DNA from: Parashewanella spongiae
GTDB lineage: Bacteria > Pseudomonadota > Gammaproteobacteria > Enterobacterales > Shewanellaceae
DNA length: 64,000 nt
Reading direction: 5' to 3'
Assembly (NCBI RefSeq): GCF_004358345.1
Contig: NZ_CP037952.1
Location: 2,852,001 to 2,916,000, forward strand
Shown here in pieces: positions 12,601 through 21,187 of the stretch. The notes beneath the pieces were generated by a model. That model worked only from the letters and a program-made list of their open reading frames with translations. It ran no database searches and was not told where the DNA came from. How positions within the stretch are numbered: position 1 is the first letter of the stretch; each line of letters opens with the position of its first letter. Both the position numbers and the translations under genes were made by a program.

Positions 12601-12897
12601 GGATCGGGGCTCAGTTGCAAAGCGTCGGCAAGCATTACTTGGCTTCTTACAATAATGAGCATCTTGTGTACAAGAGTTAAAGCGAGTCGACGATGATTTA
12701 TTGTTGAAAAAATCATACAGCTTTTGTCTATTGGTTTTGCTTAACCTTTGATAACACTGTTGTAAGTTTTCATCACCATCAAACCTTGAAACCTCAAAGT
12801 TCAGATAGGATATGGCTTCGCTTGGGTATTCTTGGAGACTTTTGAGCATGAATCTATATATTGATTGTTGCTCAGCAGGTGTGCGCACTGTCGCCAT
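9646..12897 (-). CDS. Pentatricopeptide-repeat protein with Smr-like C-terminal domain
   Basis: 1083 residues from the ATG at 12897 (GAG 7 bp upstream; an in-frame TTG at 12909 is the alternative). Residues 1-250 are a helical, serine-rich N-terminus. Residues 253-914 are eight near-identical units of 82-84 residues, each two PPR-like helical hairpins, one with IYNAFITVCAKTGQFDSAWQ and one with NLLTACAEAGRYAEAKSLV, plus a degenerate ninth half-unit. PPR arrays bind single-stranded RNA one base per repeat. The last ~90 residues carry DLH at 996 and SIITGYHGYNTLKNGMISFL near 1040, then NSGMIVL, which fits the LDLH and TGxG motifs of Smr endonuclease domains. No signal peptide or membrane span. 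No operon partner. Likely an RNA-binding, possibly RNA-cleaving protein, of the host cell or an exported effector. Confidence 0.75.
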   Translation of the reverse strand: MATVRTPAEQQSIYRFMLKSLQEYPSEAISYLNFEVSRFDGDENLQQCYQRLSKTNRQKLYDFFNNKSSSTRFNSCTQDAHYCKKPSNACRRFATEPRSITPKSSIQYPKQIQQPSSSPNSFFTQTSGLIHSWKLKQRSKNQLGIELNALIGGCTKLSQLIEIIHSLNNDKQVMETSWDIRLIHKLLHKAAEFSDSRSSNFDGVFNDITRFKSSYEAKTCILLLKLIKLNLNFSDAKELVLGNAAEASLMLQWGIKPNVAIYNAFITVCAKTGQFDSAWQLVCGDKPVMAHHLPLKVDSITCTNLLTACAETGRYAEAKLLVLGDGDTASLVQQWGIKPNVTIYSTFITVCAKTGQFDSAWQLVCGDKPVMAPHLPFKANQITCLNLLTACAEMERFTEAKSLVLGDGDTASLMQLWGIKPNVAIYSVFIKVCAKTGQFDSAWQLVCGDKPVMAPNLPLKADSITCTNLLTACAEAGRYAEAKSLVLGDAATNSLMQQWGIKPHVAIYNAFITVCTETDQFDSAWQLVCGDKPVMAPHLPLKADSITCTNLLTACAEAGRYTEAKSLVLGDTATASLMQQWGIKPNVTIYSTFITVCAKTGQFDSAWQLVCGDKPVMAPHLPLKTDSITCLNLLAACAEMGRYAEAKLLVLGDGNTAITSLMQQWDIKPNVAIYSAFITVCAKTDQFDSAWQLVCGDKPMMAPHLPLKTNQITCMNLLAACAEAGRYAEAKSLVLGDTVTATASLMQQWGIKADVAIYNAFITVCAKTDQFDSAWQLVCGDKPMMAPHLPLKANQITCMNLLTACAEMERYAEAKSLVLGNADTASLIQQWGIEPNVAIYNAFITVCAKTGQFDSAWQLVCGDKPVMAPHLPLIANRITCLNLLTACTEMEHFTEAKSLVLCDDDTATDSLMQQWGIKPDVAIYNAFIKICIKAKGFDTGIWYLEKIMNKCNMNTLSQIHAQLAPLEKDNFASMIDKGVTQGIYKKNVGLMNHCIDLHMDKIFEEHSGDGTHIRGVPLAFAKLLFCYHKKNNEPKITSIITGYHGYNTLKNGMISFLKDEFGLEFIEDKFNSGMIVLSESVVG
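10156..12141 (-). repeat. Eight tandem ~248-bp coding repeats (PPR array)
   Basis: Eight direct repeats of 246-252 bp inside the PPR gene, starting at each WGIKPNV-type codon block. Long stretches are identical in DNA, for example the segment encoding QFDSAWQLVCGDKP. Near-identity implies recent unequal crossing-over or conversion. Units 5, 6 and 8 carry two extra codons in the loop before the next unit. Confidence 0.92.
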
Positions 12898-13171
12898 CAC
12901 ATTACTCAATAAGTGAGTGAATTAACAAGCTAAGAAATAACGCACTGAAATGATAAATACAAAAATATTCAGCTTTAAGGCATTCTATAAATGTATAACA
13001 GAAAATTATCTACTGAACAGAGGAGCCGTTTCATAACTCATAGTTGCCCTTCAGACTCAAAAATAATGAAATTGAACGTGTATTGATTTTATCCCTCCTT
13101 TGCCAACTTGGTCGGCTGGCGCACGTCCATTGGTGAGTCTGTTCTGAACATTAACTAACTCGGCTTTGCAC

Positions 13172-13610
13172 GTGCGACGTGATGTCGTATGAAGTGCTGT
13201 TCACCGCTTAGAGTGAACCGTCTGTATCACCAGATGCCCCTAAGGTTCTGAATAAAGCAAGCGAGCCTAACAACGTAACAAAGTCTTTCTTTTAGACGGG
13301 AAAATAATCGTGAGAGGACGTTCCTCCTGATAACCACATAAATCGGGTGAGTGCTAGGGAGTCAGTATGATGAAGTAAGTGAATCCACACAGTGCGACGT
13401 GAAGTCGTATGAAGCGTTGTTCACCGCTTAGAGTGAACCGTCTGTATCACCAAATGCCCCTAAGGTTCTGAATAAAGCAGCGAGCCTAACAACGTAACAA
13501 AGTCTTTCTTTTAGACGGGAAAATAATCGTGAGAGGACGTTCCTCCTGATAACCACATAAATCGGGTGAGTGCTAGGGAGTCAGTATGATGAAGTAAGTG
13601 AATCCACACA
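13172..13610 (+). repeat. Tandem duplication of the intron 5' domain
   Basis: Copy 1 (13172-13391, 220 bp) and copy 2 (13392-13610, 219 bp) differ by a few substitutions and one single-base indel. Each runs from GTGCGACGTG to AATCCACACA. The junction falls exactly at the intron 5' terminus. Confidence 0.93.
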
Positions 13611-13964
13611 GATGCGTAATTTCACAAACAGCGGAAGTGGTTTATACGCTGTAGCCAAAAGGCAACGAGAGCAGGAAAGAAATTTACGTGTGTTCTTTCG
13701 TGATCAACAAGCTCTCCGCATTATAGTGGGCATCTAACCTGACATCACGTGTCATACGGAACACGGTAAGCCTGTATCGCTCCCTTTGGGAAAGCTGACT
13801 GCAAAGCCAGCCGATAGCAATGCAGGTAAAGGAGGCTGGAGAAAGCAAATGCTGCATTGTAATGATGCAGATACAGATTTATATCTGACACGAAAGTGAG
13901 CCCACTTCCAGCTGGTATCCCGTTGCAAGAAAAGTTGAAGAACTTTATTAATGGAGAAACGCAA

Positions 13965-14036
13965 ATGATGACCTCATATGGGGTTAGTGCCTCTCCTGAC
14001 TGTAATAAATGGAATCCATTATGCTGCAGAGATTAA
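13965..14036 (+). pseudogene. N-terminal remnant of a group II intron-encoded protein
   Basis: Twenty-three codons beginning MMTSYGVSAS and containing a tryptophan at the usual place, like the start of many group II intron reverse transcriptase/maturases, then a stop. It sits between intron domain I-III sequence and domain V, exactly where the protein gene should be. The RT and maturase domains are deleted. Confidence 0.55.
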
Positions 14037-14182
14037 AGCTTCAAGTGTGTATTGCAAAGGTAACTCTTTGTAGTTGCCGGGTAACGTTGTACGCCTCAGT
14101 GGAGGCTTGAGCCGTATGCAGTGAAAGTTGCACGACGGTTCTGAGGAGAGCGGCATCTGGCAACAGGTGTCGCTTATCCGAC

Positions 14183-14628
14183 CAAAACAGTTTATAGATG
14201 TCTCTTTAAATTATAGCGGCAACATATCTATTTGCGATAGAACCCTCAAGCGAATATAGATCTTCAGACGTCACTTAGAAAAAACATGAAAGATGATAGA
14301 CCATAGAGTGGGTTAAAACTTTTGATGAAAACTAGACGAAGAATTGAAACAATAATAGGTTAGCTTATTCAATACGTTGATATTGAAAGGATTAACTGCC
14401 GTGATTTATGGCATCACACCAGTCGAATGAGTAGGATGATGTGGGTGTATTTTTCAATATTAAAGCTGGTGAGGAAGCTATGCAGTTTGAAGGTATGCTC
14501 ACCGACTACATAATCACACATCGGGTATGCAGTATGATTAAGCCTTGTTTAAGTTTATAGTAGTAAAAAACACTTTATGTTGAAATAAGTTCTCCATTTA
14601 TATGCAAAAATTCTTTGGAGTCTTTGAA
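14183..14628. other. Intergenic stretch with a possible transposase remnant
   Basis: 446 bp between the intron end and the next gene. A frame on the plus strand at 14364-14513 translates to a 49-residue tail containing RINCRDLWHHTSRMSRMMW and stops at TAA 14511-14513. It resembles the C-terminal end of a transposase in style, but I cannot name a family. It has no start codon. Otherwise I see nothing but AT-rich sequence that must hold the promoter of the 14629 gene. Confidence 0.25.
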
Positions 14629-15783
14629 ATGTCAGCAGGTTGCGCATTTTCGCCTACTTTAGCCCATAAGTTTTTTGAACATGGTAATTCTGTTTCACGC
14701 CTCACTGATGAAACCATGTTCAATGGCAGTCATGGTATTGCTTGTTCAAAGGATGGTTGCGTGTATAGAGTGTACCTTGACAAATCCCTTTATGTTAACC
14801 GTTTTTTTGAAATTGACGTTGTGAGTTTTAAACAAGTGCATCAATCTCGTCTTACAGGGGGGGCTCTTGAACAAGTATTTTTGGTTACTGATAAACATCG
14901 GAGCCTAACAACACAGGCACTTATACAGTTTCATCAAATTTTTAACTGTTCGTATTTGAGTATAGGCGGATATAAAGTAGATTTAAGCTTAGTATCTGAA
15001 GGGCTTAGGTTAGGTAATATAAAACATGAACAAGATTTAGATGACATTAAGCTTAAACTCGAGAAGCATTTTAGGCGTAGGCCTTTGGAGTCGAGGTATG
15101 AGATGATGCTAAATACTAACAATAATTCTGTATATCAGGCATACGAATCACAATTTTCGAGTTTGACAAATTTATTTGAGACTCTCGGCTTACTGTCTAA
15201 GTTGCAACCACCAATGTGCGATTACCAAAACATACTTGTCCTAGGCTCGACAGTGCAAAATATGCGGCAAAGATTAGAGTCTTTAAAGCAACAAGAAATT
15301 TGTTACGAAAACGTATTTATTTTAGTTGGCAATAGAAAACTATATCAGAGCGAGCGGAGTTTTATTGATGAGAGATCAGCTTTAAAACACTGTAATGCAG
15401 CATGTGATACAGAGTCAGATGCAGCAAGCTGGTTGATAAAGCATCAAGGTTATGGCTTTTTTTTTCCTAATATAAAAGTTATTACAGCTGAAAATACCTA
15501 CGAAAATGGCAAAGAGCGAACCGCAAATACAGGAGATACGATCAAGGCTTTTTTGAAATTGAAGGCTGATACTACGAATACTTTAGTAGTCAGTACACAA
15601 CCCTTTGGAATCTATCAATGTCAATATGCAAAAAATGAATTTATGGAAGCAGGGAGAGATCCTGATATTAATGTGCTAGCTGATGTGCCATTAGTTTCCG
15701 CAACAGAACAAGAGAAAATAAAGATTTATTTTAATACTCTTGATTCTATTTTTAGGGTGCATAGAAGTGAGAAAAGCCATTAA
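14629..15783 (+). CDS. Orphan protein with a possible DUF218-like domain
   Basis: 384 residues from the ATG at 14629, preferred over an in-frame ATG nine codons earlier because GGAG (14617-14620) is correctly spaced. No signal peptide or membrane span; mixed alpha/beta. The C-terminal half has ILVLGSTVQNMRQRLE at about residue 200, VFILVGNRKL, ENTYENGKERTANTGDTIK at about 288-306, and LVVSTQPFGIYQ. That order (hydrophobic strand with a glycine, sugar- or nucleotide-like loop, N-T-x-E/D-T helix, second strand) resembles DUF218/YdcF proteins, but similarity is weak and the family's own function is poorly known. Flanked by intron and insertion remnants with no operon partner, so probably acquired. 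Confidence 0.6.
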   Translation: MSAGCAFSPTLAHKFFEHGNSVSRLTDETMFNGSHGIACSKDGCVYRVYLDKSLYVNRFFEIDVVSFKQVHQSRLTGGALEQVFLVTDKHRSLTTQALIQFHQIFNCSYLSIGGYKVDLSLVSEGLRLGNIKHEQDLDDIKLKLEKHFRRRPLESRYEMMLNTNNNSVYQAYESQFSSLTNLFETLGLLSKLQPPMCDYQNILVLGSTVQNMRQRLESLKQQEICYENVFILVGNRKLYQSERSFIDERSALKHCNAACDTESDAASWLIKHQGYGFFFPNIKVITAENTYENGKERTANTGDTIKAFLKLKADTTNTLVVSTQPFGIYQCQYAKNEFMEAGRDPDINVLADVPLVSATEQEKIKIYFNTLDSIFRVHRSEKSH

Positions 15784-16047
15784 GAAAATTAGGTTCTGTC
15801 GCATATTTGCAGCCTAAAAATTGCTCAGCTTGATGTTTTATATCGAACCCTATATTGCTTTTTTGAAGTAACATTCGACAAATCTAAAAATAATCAGAAC
15901 CTAGAAGTGTCATGTTGAATGATTTTGAGTAAAAGCACTAACTAGGTTCTATCCAAAATATGTGCTAGTTGCATCTAAATTATTTAGATTTCAACTGGCT
16001 ACTATTAATCCGTATAGTTGAGGAAAAAAATCTGGGGTTTGGGCTTA
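15784..16047. other. Intergenic stretch with short inverted repeats
   Basis: AGGTTCTG at 15791-15798 is repeated inverted as CAGAACCT at 15895-15902, and a third related sequence CTAGGTTCT lies near 15942. The 112-bp inverted-repeat block could be a dead insertion-sequence end or a small MITE. There is no coding sequence I can support. Confidence 0.35.
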
Positions 16048-16412
16048 CACTCCAAATTACAGTAATTAAATGCTCAACTCTGAGTTATGTCTGTGCTAAA
16101 AGTGCAATCGAAATTGATGAAGACATAGTTGTTACCGACATACACAGCTGTCGTTATTACATTGCTACGTCAAGACAATTTTGAGAAGTATTCTTTATAA
16201 ACCAAAGTGAGCACATATAAGCTCCCGAAGGGCATAGCTAAAGGGTTCCATTACTGCGTTACAAGCACTTGAATTATCCCGACAAAAGCACTAAGTGCGT
16301 TAATCGCCAGCTTTGTATGGCGGCCGTAGGGAATATAGTACTTCGAGCTTGCGCCTTGCACTGAAACCCTTTAAATCTTGCTGAGTGAGAGATTAATTAC
16401 TGTAATTGGTAT
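16048..16412. mobile_element. MITE-C, copy 1
   Basis: About 365 bp with terminal inverted repeats CCAAATTACAGTAATTAA at the left and TTAATTACTGTAATTGG at the right; the left tip has decayed. The same termini bound 47241-47535, and interiors share stretches such as CTCAACTCTGAGTTATG and CTCTCACTCAGCAAG in inverse orientation. Non-coding. It ends 5 bp from the RND pump stop codon. Confidence 0.75.
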
Positions 16413-16417
16413 AAAAC

Positions 16418-19400
16418 TTAACTTTCTTTCAACTCTGCTTCCAATTTTATTGCTACAGCATCAGGAGTTCCACTATTCCGAGCAAACAAACCGTAAGCTG
16501 TTGGAACTACTAATATCGTAAACATTGTCGCAAGCATTATTCCAAACAACACTACAACACCAATTACAAAACGCGTTTCAGCACCAGCTCCAGTTGCCAA
16601 TACTAATGGTATAGCTCCTGCTGCTGTTGTGATACCCGTCATTAAAATGGGTCGTAATCTTTGAGAGGATGCCGTTATGATGGCTTTTTCAAACTCAACA
16701 CCTTTATCTCTTAATTGGTTTGCAAATTCGACAATTAAAATTCCGTTTTTGGCCGCTAAGCCAATCAACATAATAATACCAACTTGACTATATATGTTTA
16801 AACTTTGCCCCGTAAAATATAAACCTAACAAAGCCCCTAAAGTGGCTAATGGTACAGTTAACATGATAATTACAGGATGTATGTAACTTTCAAATTGAGC
16901 GGCTAATACTAGGAATACAACCCCAAGTGCCAAGATAAATACAAAATAGATTGAGCTTCCAGATTCCTGAAAATCGAGAGATTGCCCCTTATAGCTAACT
17001 ACAGCTTCAGCGGGAAGGTACTCTTTTGCCAAATCATTTAAATATAACAGTGCTTCACCAAGAGAATATCCATCTGCTAAATTAGCTTCTAAAGTAATCG
17101 ATCTTGTACGGTTGTATCGGTTAAGCGAACTGGCATCTGCAAACTCTTCAACAGAGACTACATTCGATAAAGGTATCAGTTTACTTGTCGTATCGGATCG
17201 AACATAAATATTTTGTAAATCATCAGCAGTGTTTTGCTGTTTCCTCACCCCTTCAAGTACGACATCATACTCTTTACCTTCTCTCATGAACGTAGTCACT
17301 AAGCGAGAACCCAGCATAGTTTCTAAAGTACGACCAATGTGCGAAATAGAGATCCCAAGTTCACTAGCCCTTTCGCGATCAATAATCACTTTTAGCTGAG
17401 GTTTTGTTTCTTGATAGTCATGATCTAAACCAATCAAGTTTTGGTTTTCTTTGGCTTTTTCTATAATGATATCTCGCCAATAAGCAAGTTGTTCGTAATC
17501 TGGCCCACCGATAACAAACTGTACTGGCTTACCTACTCCGCGACCAAAAGCTTGACGCATTATCGGAAAAGCTCTAACACCTGCTAAGTCTGAAAGTCTT
17601 GCTCGAATATCACCAATTATGGCATTAGCTGGTCGGCGATTTTTCCAATCCTCTAAGACAATGATTGCCATGCCATTAGAAAAGTTTGCAATTCTGCCAA
17701 ACCCTCTAGGTGCACGAATAAGTAGGCGTTTAATATCACCAGAATCGACTAATGGCGTTAAGCGTTTCTCAATTTCATCCATATATTCTTCGATATACTC
17801 GAAACTTGCACCTTGAGGGCCGTTCACTATCAGAAATAACGAGCCTCTATCTTCCCTCGGCGCAAATTCTTGCGGGACTTTAGTCACAAGAATGGCACTG
17901 AGCCCAATAGCAATGACAACAATGATTGACGTAAACAATGGTCGATTCAGCGAATACCTAAGTATGACTTGATACTTTAAGATGAGGGCATTCATCATTG
18001 AATCGATTTTTCTTACTAGCCACGGTTCTTCCCCTACTGGCTTCAATAATTTTGAACACATCATTGGGCTAAGTGTTAGTGCTACAACACTGGAGAAAAA
18101 AACAGCGGCACTCATTGTTATCGCAAACTCTTTAAATAATTTGCCTAAATCTCCTTCAAGGAAGGTTATCGGCAAGAATACGGCAATTAACACGGCTGTA
18201 GTAGCAATAACAGCAAAGGAAACTTCACGAGCTCCAAGGAACGCTGCTTTTAAGGGGGAGTCGCCCTCTTCAATTCTTCTATGAATGTTTTCGAGCATGA
18301 CGATGGCATCATCCACTACCATCCCGATAGCTAAAATCATCGCCAGTAAAGTAAGTAAATTAATACTGTAACCGAGTGCATAAAGCACAATAAAAGTAGC
18401 TAGCAACGAAACAGGTACTGTTAATGCTGGAATTAAAGCGGCTCGAACACTACCAAGAAATAAATAAATAACAATAATTACTAGTGTTAGCGCAATAAAT
18501 AAGGTTTGGTAAACTTCTTTAACCGATGCTTCGATAAATACTGAACTATCATAAGATCGTTTAATCGACATTCCCTCTGGAAGGGTTGGATTAATAACAT
18601 CAATTAAGTTGTTAACCGTTCGTGCAACGCTTAATGTATTCGCTGTCGACTGTTTAGCAACACCTAAACCAATCATGGCTTGACCGTTACCACGAAACAT
18701 TATCCGTTCTTCTTCTGCTGCAACTTGTAAGTCTGCTACATCACCCAGTTTGATAAGGTAGCCATCATCACCTGTTTTTAGCACAAGCTTGCTAAAATCT
18801 TCAACCGTAGAAAAACTTCGCTCTACTCGAACAGTAAACTGTCTATCTTTTGACTCAATTGACCCTGCTGGTAATTCGACATTTTCAGAACGTAATTTAT
18901 TTTCGATATCAGAAACCGTTAAATTACGTGCCGCTAATGCTTGTCTATCAAGCCATATTCTCATTGCATAATCTTTACCGCCACCAACACGAATGTTCGA
19001 AACGCCATCAACAACTGATAATCTATCAGTCAAATATCTCCGAGCGTAATCTGTCAGTTGAATTGTTGTCATCTTCTCAGAAACTAAATTCAACCACATT
19101 ATTACATCATCACCGCCTGAAGCTTTTTGTACTTCAGGTGGTTCGGCCTCTTCAGGTATATTATTTAGCAGTCCTGATACTCGATCTCTTACATCATTCG
19201 CCGCGCTGTCAATATCTGTATCGACATTAAACTCTAATGTTATAGAAGAGCGACCGTCTTGACTTGATGACGTAATGTGTTTTATTCCTGACACACCACT
19301 AATACGGTTTTCAATTATTTGAGTAATTCTGCTTTCCACCACAGCAGCACTAGCACCACGATAATTAGTACTGATTGAAATAACTGGTGGATCAATATCT

Positions 19401-19513
19401 GGGTATTCTCTTAACGGCAGTTTATCGAAAGCAACTAAACCAAAAACAATAAGTAGTAAACTGATTACTGATGCTAAAACTGGCCGCTTTACTGAAAGAT
19501 CTGTCAGGATCAT
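16418..19513 (-). CDS. RND-family efflux transporter permease
   Basis: Inner-membrane proton-driven drug/solute pump of the AcrB/HAE-1 type. It is 1031 residues with 12 spans in two homologous halves and two large periplasmic loops (about residues 30-330 and 550-860). It begins MILTDLSVKRPVLASV; the charged relay aspartates lie in AIGMVVDDAIVMLENIHR in the fourth span. Its ATG overlaps the adaptor stop codon (ATGA at 19510-19513), so the two are translationally coupled. No outer-membrane channel gene is adjacent, so it presumably uses a TolC from elsewhere. Substrate cannot be read from the sequence. From memory, Shewanella genomes also carry an RND pair beside bamC. Confidence 0.93.
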   Translation of the reverse strand: MILTDLSVKRPVLASVISLLLIVFGLVAFDKLPLREYPDIDPPVISISTNYRGASAAVVESRITQIIENRISGVSGIKHITSSSQDGRSSITLEFNVDTDIDSAANDVRDRVSGLLNNIPEEAEPPEVQKASGGDDVIMWLNLVSEKMTTIQLTDYARRYLTDRLSVVDGVSNIRVGGGKDYAMRIWLDRQALAARNLTVSDIENKLRSENVELPAGSIESKDRQFTVRVERSFSTVEDFSKLVLKTGDDGYLIKLGDVADLQVAAEEERIMFRGNGQAMIGLGVAKQSTANTLSVARTVNNLIDVINPTLPEGMSIKRSYDSSVFIEASVKEVYQTLFIALTLVIIVIYLFLGSVRAALIPALTVPVSLLATFIVLYALGYSINLLTLLAMILAIGMVVDDAIVMLENIHRRIEEGDSPLKAAFLGAREVSFAVIATTAVLIAVFLPITFLEGDLGKLFKEFAITMSAAVFFSSVVALTLSPMMCSKLLKPVGEEPWLVRKIDSMMNALILKYQVILRYSLNRPLFTSIIVVIAIGLSAILVTKVPQEFAPREDRGSLFLIVNGPQGASFEYIEEYMDEIEKRLTPLVDSGDIKRLLIRAPRGFGRIANFSNGMAIIVLEDWKNRRPANAIIGDIRARLSDLAGVRAFPIMRQAFGRGVGKPVQFVIGGPDYEQLAYWRDIIIEKAKENQNLIGLDHDYQETKPQLKVIIDRERASELGISISHIGRTLETMLGSRLVTTFMREGKEYDVVLEGVRKQQNTADDLQNIYVRSDTTSKLIPLSNVVSVEEFADASSLNRYNRTRSITLEANLADGYSLGEALLYLNDLAKEYLPAEAVVSYKGQSLDFQESGSSIYFVFILALGVVFLVLAAQFESYIHPVIIMLTVPLATLGALLGLYFTGQSLNIYSQVGIIMLIGLAAKNGILIVEFANQLRDKGVEFEKAIITASSQRLRPILMTGITTAAGAIPLVLATGAGAETRFVIGVVVLFGIMLATMFTILVVPTAYGLFARNSGTPDAVAIKLEAELKES

Positions 19514-20592
19514 ACGCTCAACTCCTGATTAGATTTACGCTTGAAACTGAAGCTTTCTTCGTTTTCTGGCTTCACTTTATCACCCGGTCTTACTTTTAAA
19601 ATACCTCGAGTAATGACTCTTTCACCAAGCTTTAAACCCGATGTTATTTCGACGATGCCAAGCTTACGTAACCCGATATTAACTTGAGTTTCAATAACCT
19701 CATCCTTTTCATTGACTTTATAAACATAATGCCTCTCTTGGCGAGGAATGATCGCAGATTCTGGAATAACAATTGTGAGTTTTTCTTGTTTAATGAGTTT
19801 AACCTTCATCAACATTCCCGGTAATAACTTCATTCCAGGGTTTGCTAATTCTGCACGAACAGAGACGGCTCTAGTGCTGGTGTCTATTCGACTATCGATA
19901 GACTTAACTGTCCCAATGAAAACCTCATCAGGGTAAGCTACTGCAGTCGCTTCAACACGTTTTCCCGTCATGAGCATTTGTACATAGCGCTCTGGAACTG
20001 AAAAATCGAGTTTCATCGTAGAAATGTCGTCTAAGGTAGTGATTTCGGTTGAAGGTGTAAGCAATGAACCTACGCTTATGTTTCTTAAGCCTAATTTTCC
20101 ATCAAACGGTGCTCGAACTTGCCTATCAGTGACTTCTGCATTAGCACTATCGAGTTCAGCCTTTGCAGTTTCAATTTGAGTAATCAGACGGTCTTGTTCT
20201 AATTCAGCGACTGACTTTTCACGAACAAGCGCCTTAATCCGATTAAATTCTCTCGTACTATCCTTTAATTTTACAGTAGCAATTTGAACATTGGCTTTTT
20301 GTTCTGCATTGTAAAGTTGAACTAATAAATCTCCTTTTTTAACCATGTCGCCATCGTCAAAATTTATATCGCTCACAACTTGAGTCACTTTCGATGTAAC
20401 AATAATTGATTCTCGGGCTTCAAGACTCCCAAGTGCTTCTATTTCATCATTTAGTTTTTTCTGGGTAACATCTTCAACAACAACACGAGTCATTGGACGC
20501 TGTTTTTTATTAATCTTTTTTTCTGTTAATGTGAGTTGGACCCCTGCAATTATGGCTATAACTACACTGACTAGAATTATTATTTTTTTCAT
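19510..20592 (-). CDS. RND efflux periplasmic adaptor (membrane fusion protein)
   Basis: Adaptor that links the RND pump to an outer-membrane channel. It is 360 residues. An N-terminal hydrophobic anchor (residues 1-22) is followed by a beta-barrel/lipoyl half-motif (ESIIVTSKVTQVVSDINFDD), a short helical hairpin (about 95-160), the second lipoyl half (VRAPFDGKLGLRNISVGS), and the beta-barrel and membrane-proximal domains to the end. No lipobox cysteine is evident, so it is anchored by the helix. It overlaps the permease by 4 bp. A group II intron remnant lies upstream, between this gene and bamC. Confidence 0.93.
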   Translation of the reverse strand: MKKIIILVSVVIAIIAGVQLTLTEKKINKKQRPMTRVVVEDVTQKKLNDEIEALGSLEARESIIVTSKVTQVVSDINFDDGDMVKKGDLLVQLYNAEQKANVQIATVKLKDSTREFNRIKALVREKSVAELEQDRLITQIETAKAELDSANAEVTDRQVRAPFDGKLGLRNISVGSLLTPSTEITTLDDISTMKLDFSVPERYVQMLMTGKRVEATAVAYPDEVFIGTVKSIDSRIDTSTRAVSVRAELANPGMKLLPGMLMKVKLIKQEKLTIVIPESAIIPRQERHYVYKVNEKDEVIETQVNIGLRKLGIVEITSGLKLGERVITRGILKVRPGDKVKPENEESFSFKRKSNQELSV

Positions 20593-20783
20593 TAAATATC
20601 CAGATTGGACAAGGCTTATGAGCAGAGTTTACTTGAGAAAAAGTCTCCATCAAGGGGTTTTACTTTTCCTTACAATTATCAACAAATGGAAAACATCGAG
20701 TAGGGTGAGGCGTTAATGCCCCATCCCTCTCACAGAACCGTACCTACGGGTCTCTTATACGGCTCCTGCTTAATTTTATTCAA

Positions 20784-20924
20784 TTACTTTGTACTGAGCA
20801 CATAGCCCGTTCGTACTTCTTCAAGATTGTATAGCCCCATCTCTGCAAACCATTTATTCGGCATTGCATAATGAGAGAGTGGACTACTTGCGTTCTTCCA
20901 CTTCATCATTTGAATGAACTTAAA
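20784..20924 (-). pseudogene. C-terminal fragment of an intron-encoded reverse transcriptase/maturase
   Basis: Forty-six codons ending at TAA (20784-20786), just before domain V. The fragment contains NASSPLSHYAMPNKWFAEMG, which resembles the tail of class C intron-encoded proteins. The upstream part is cut off exactly at the end of MITE-B. Confidence 0.65.
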
Positions 20925-21187
20925 CCTAAATAAATCGGTTGAACGCACAATTTAGCTTTAATCTATTGAAGTTAAATACAAAACTAAACAACCCTAATTC
21001 ACCCATCAGGTGAGTGCTGAACATTCATATACTTGCCAAAATCACTGCTAGCTGCGTTATAAATTTTGCAAGTAGAAACGAAGTAACGACAGTTTTGTAT
21101 GTCGGTAACCACTACTTGCTGCTATTCATGCCTTGCTATCAGTAATTTTTTCTGCGTATATAAACGCTCCCAACCGATTTATTTAGG
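20925..21187. mobile_element. MITE-B, copy 1
   Basis: 263 bp with terminal inverted repeats CCTAAATAAATCGGTTG / CAACCGATTTATTTAGG. It is related in ends and length to MITE-A. Flanking 5-mers (TTAAA and ATGAT) do not match, and intron sequence is lost between its two sides, so a deletion probably followed insertion. It contains a 32-bp mini-insertion at 21076-21107. Confidence 0.88.

Larger units (their letters stand above)
13172..14182 (+). mobile_element. ORF-less group II intron with duplicated 5' end
   Basis: The 5' end GTGCGACGTG matches the group II consensus GUGYG. A textbook domain V hairpin lies at 14109-14141 (GAGCCGTATG ... GACGGTTC), followed by a domain VI-like hairpin and an end in ...TTATCCGAC at 14182. 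Domain I to III sequence precedes it. The intron-encoded protein is reduced to a short N-terminal remnant at 13965. The first ~220 bp occur twice in tandem, both copies starting exactly at GTGCG. Spliceability is doubtful unless one 5' copy is skipped. Boundaries are inferred from consensus, not from an empty site. Confidence 0.8.

Noticed and set aside
15969-16184. 71-codon plus-strand frame
   Set aside because: It runs through the end of MITE-C and repeat sequence; the same repeat elsewhere does not keep the frame open.
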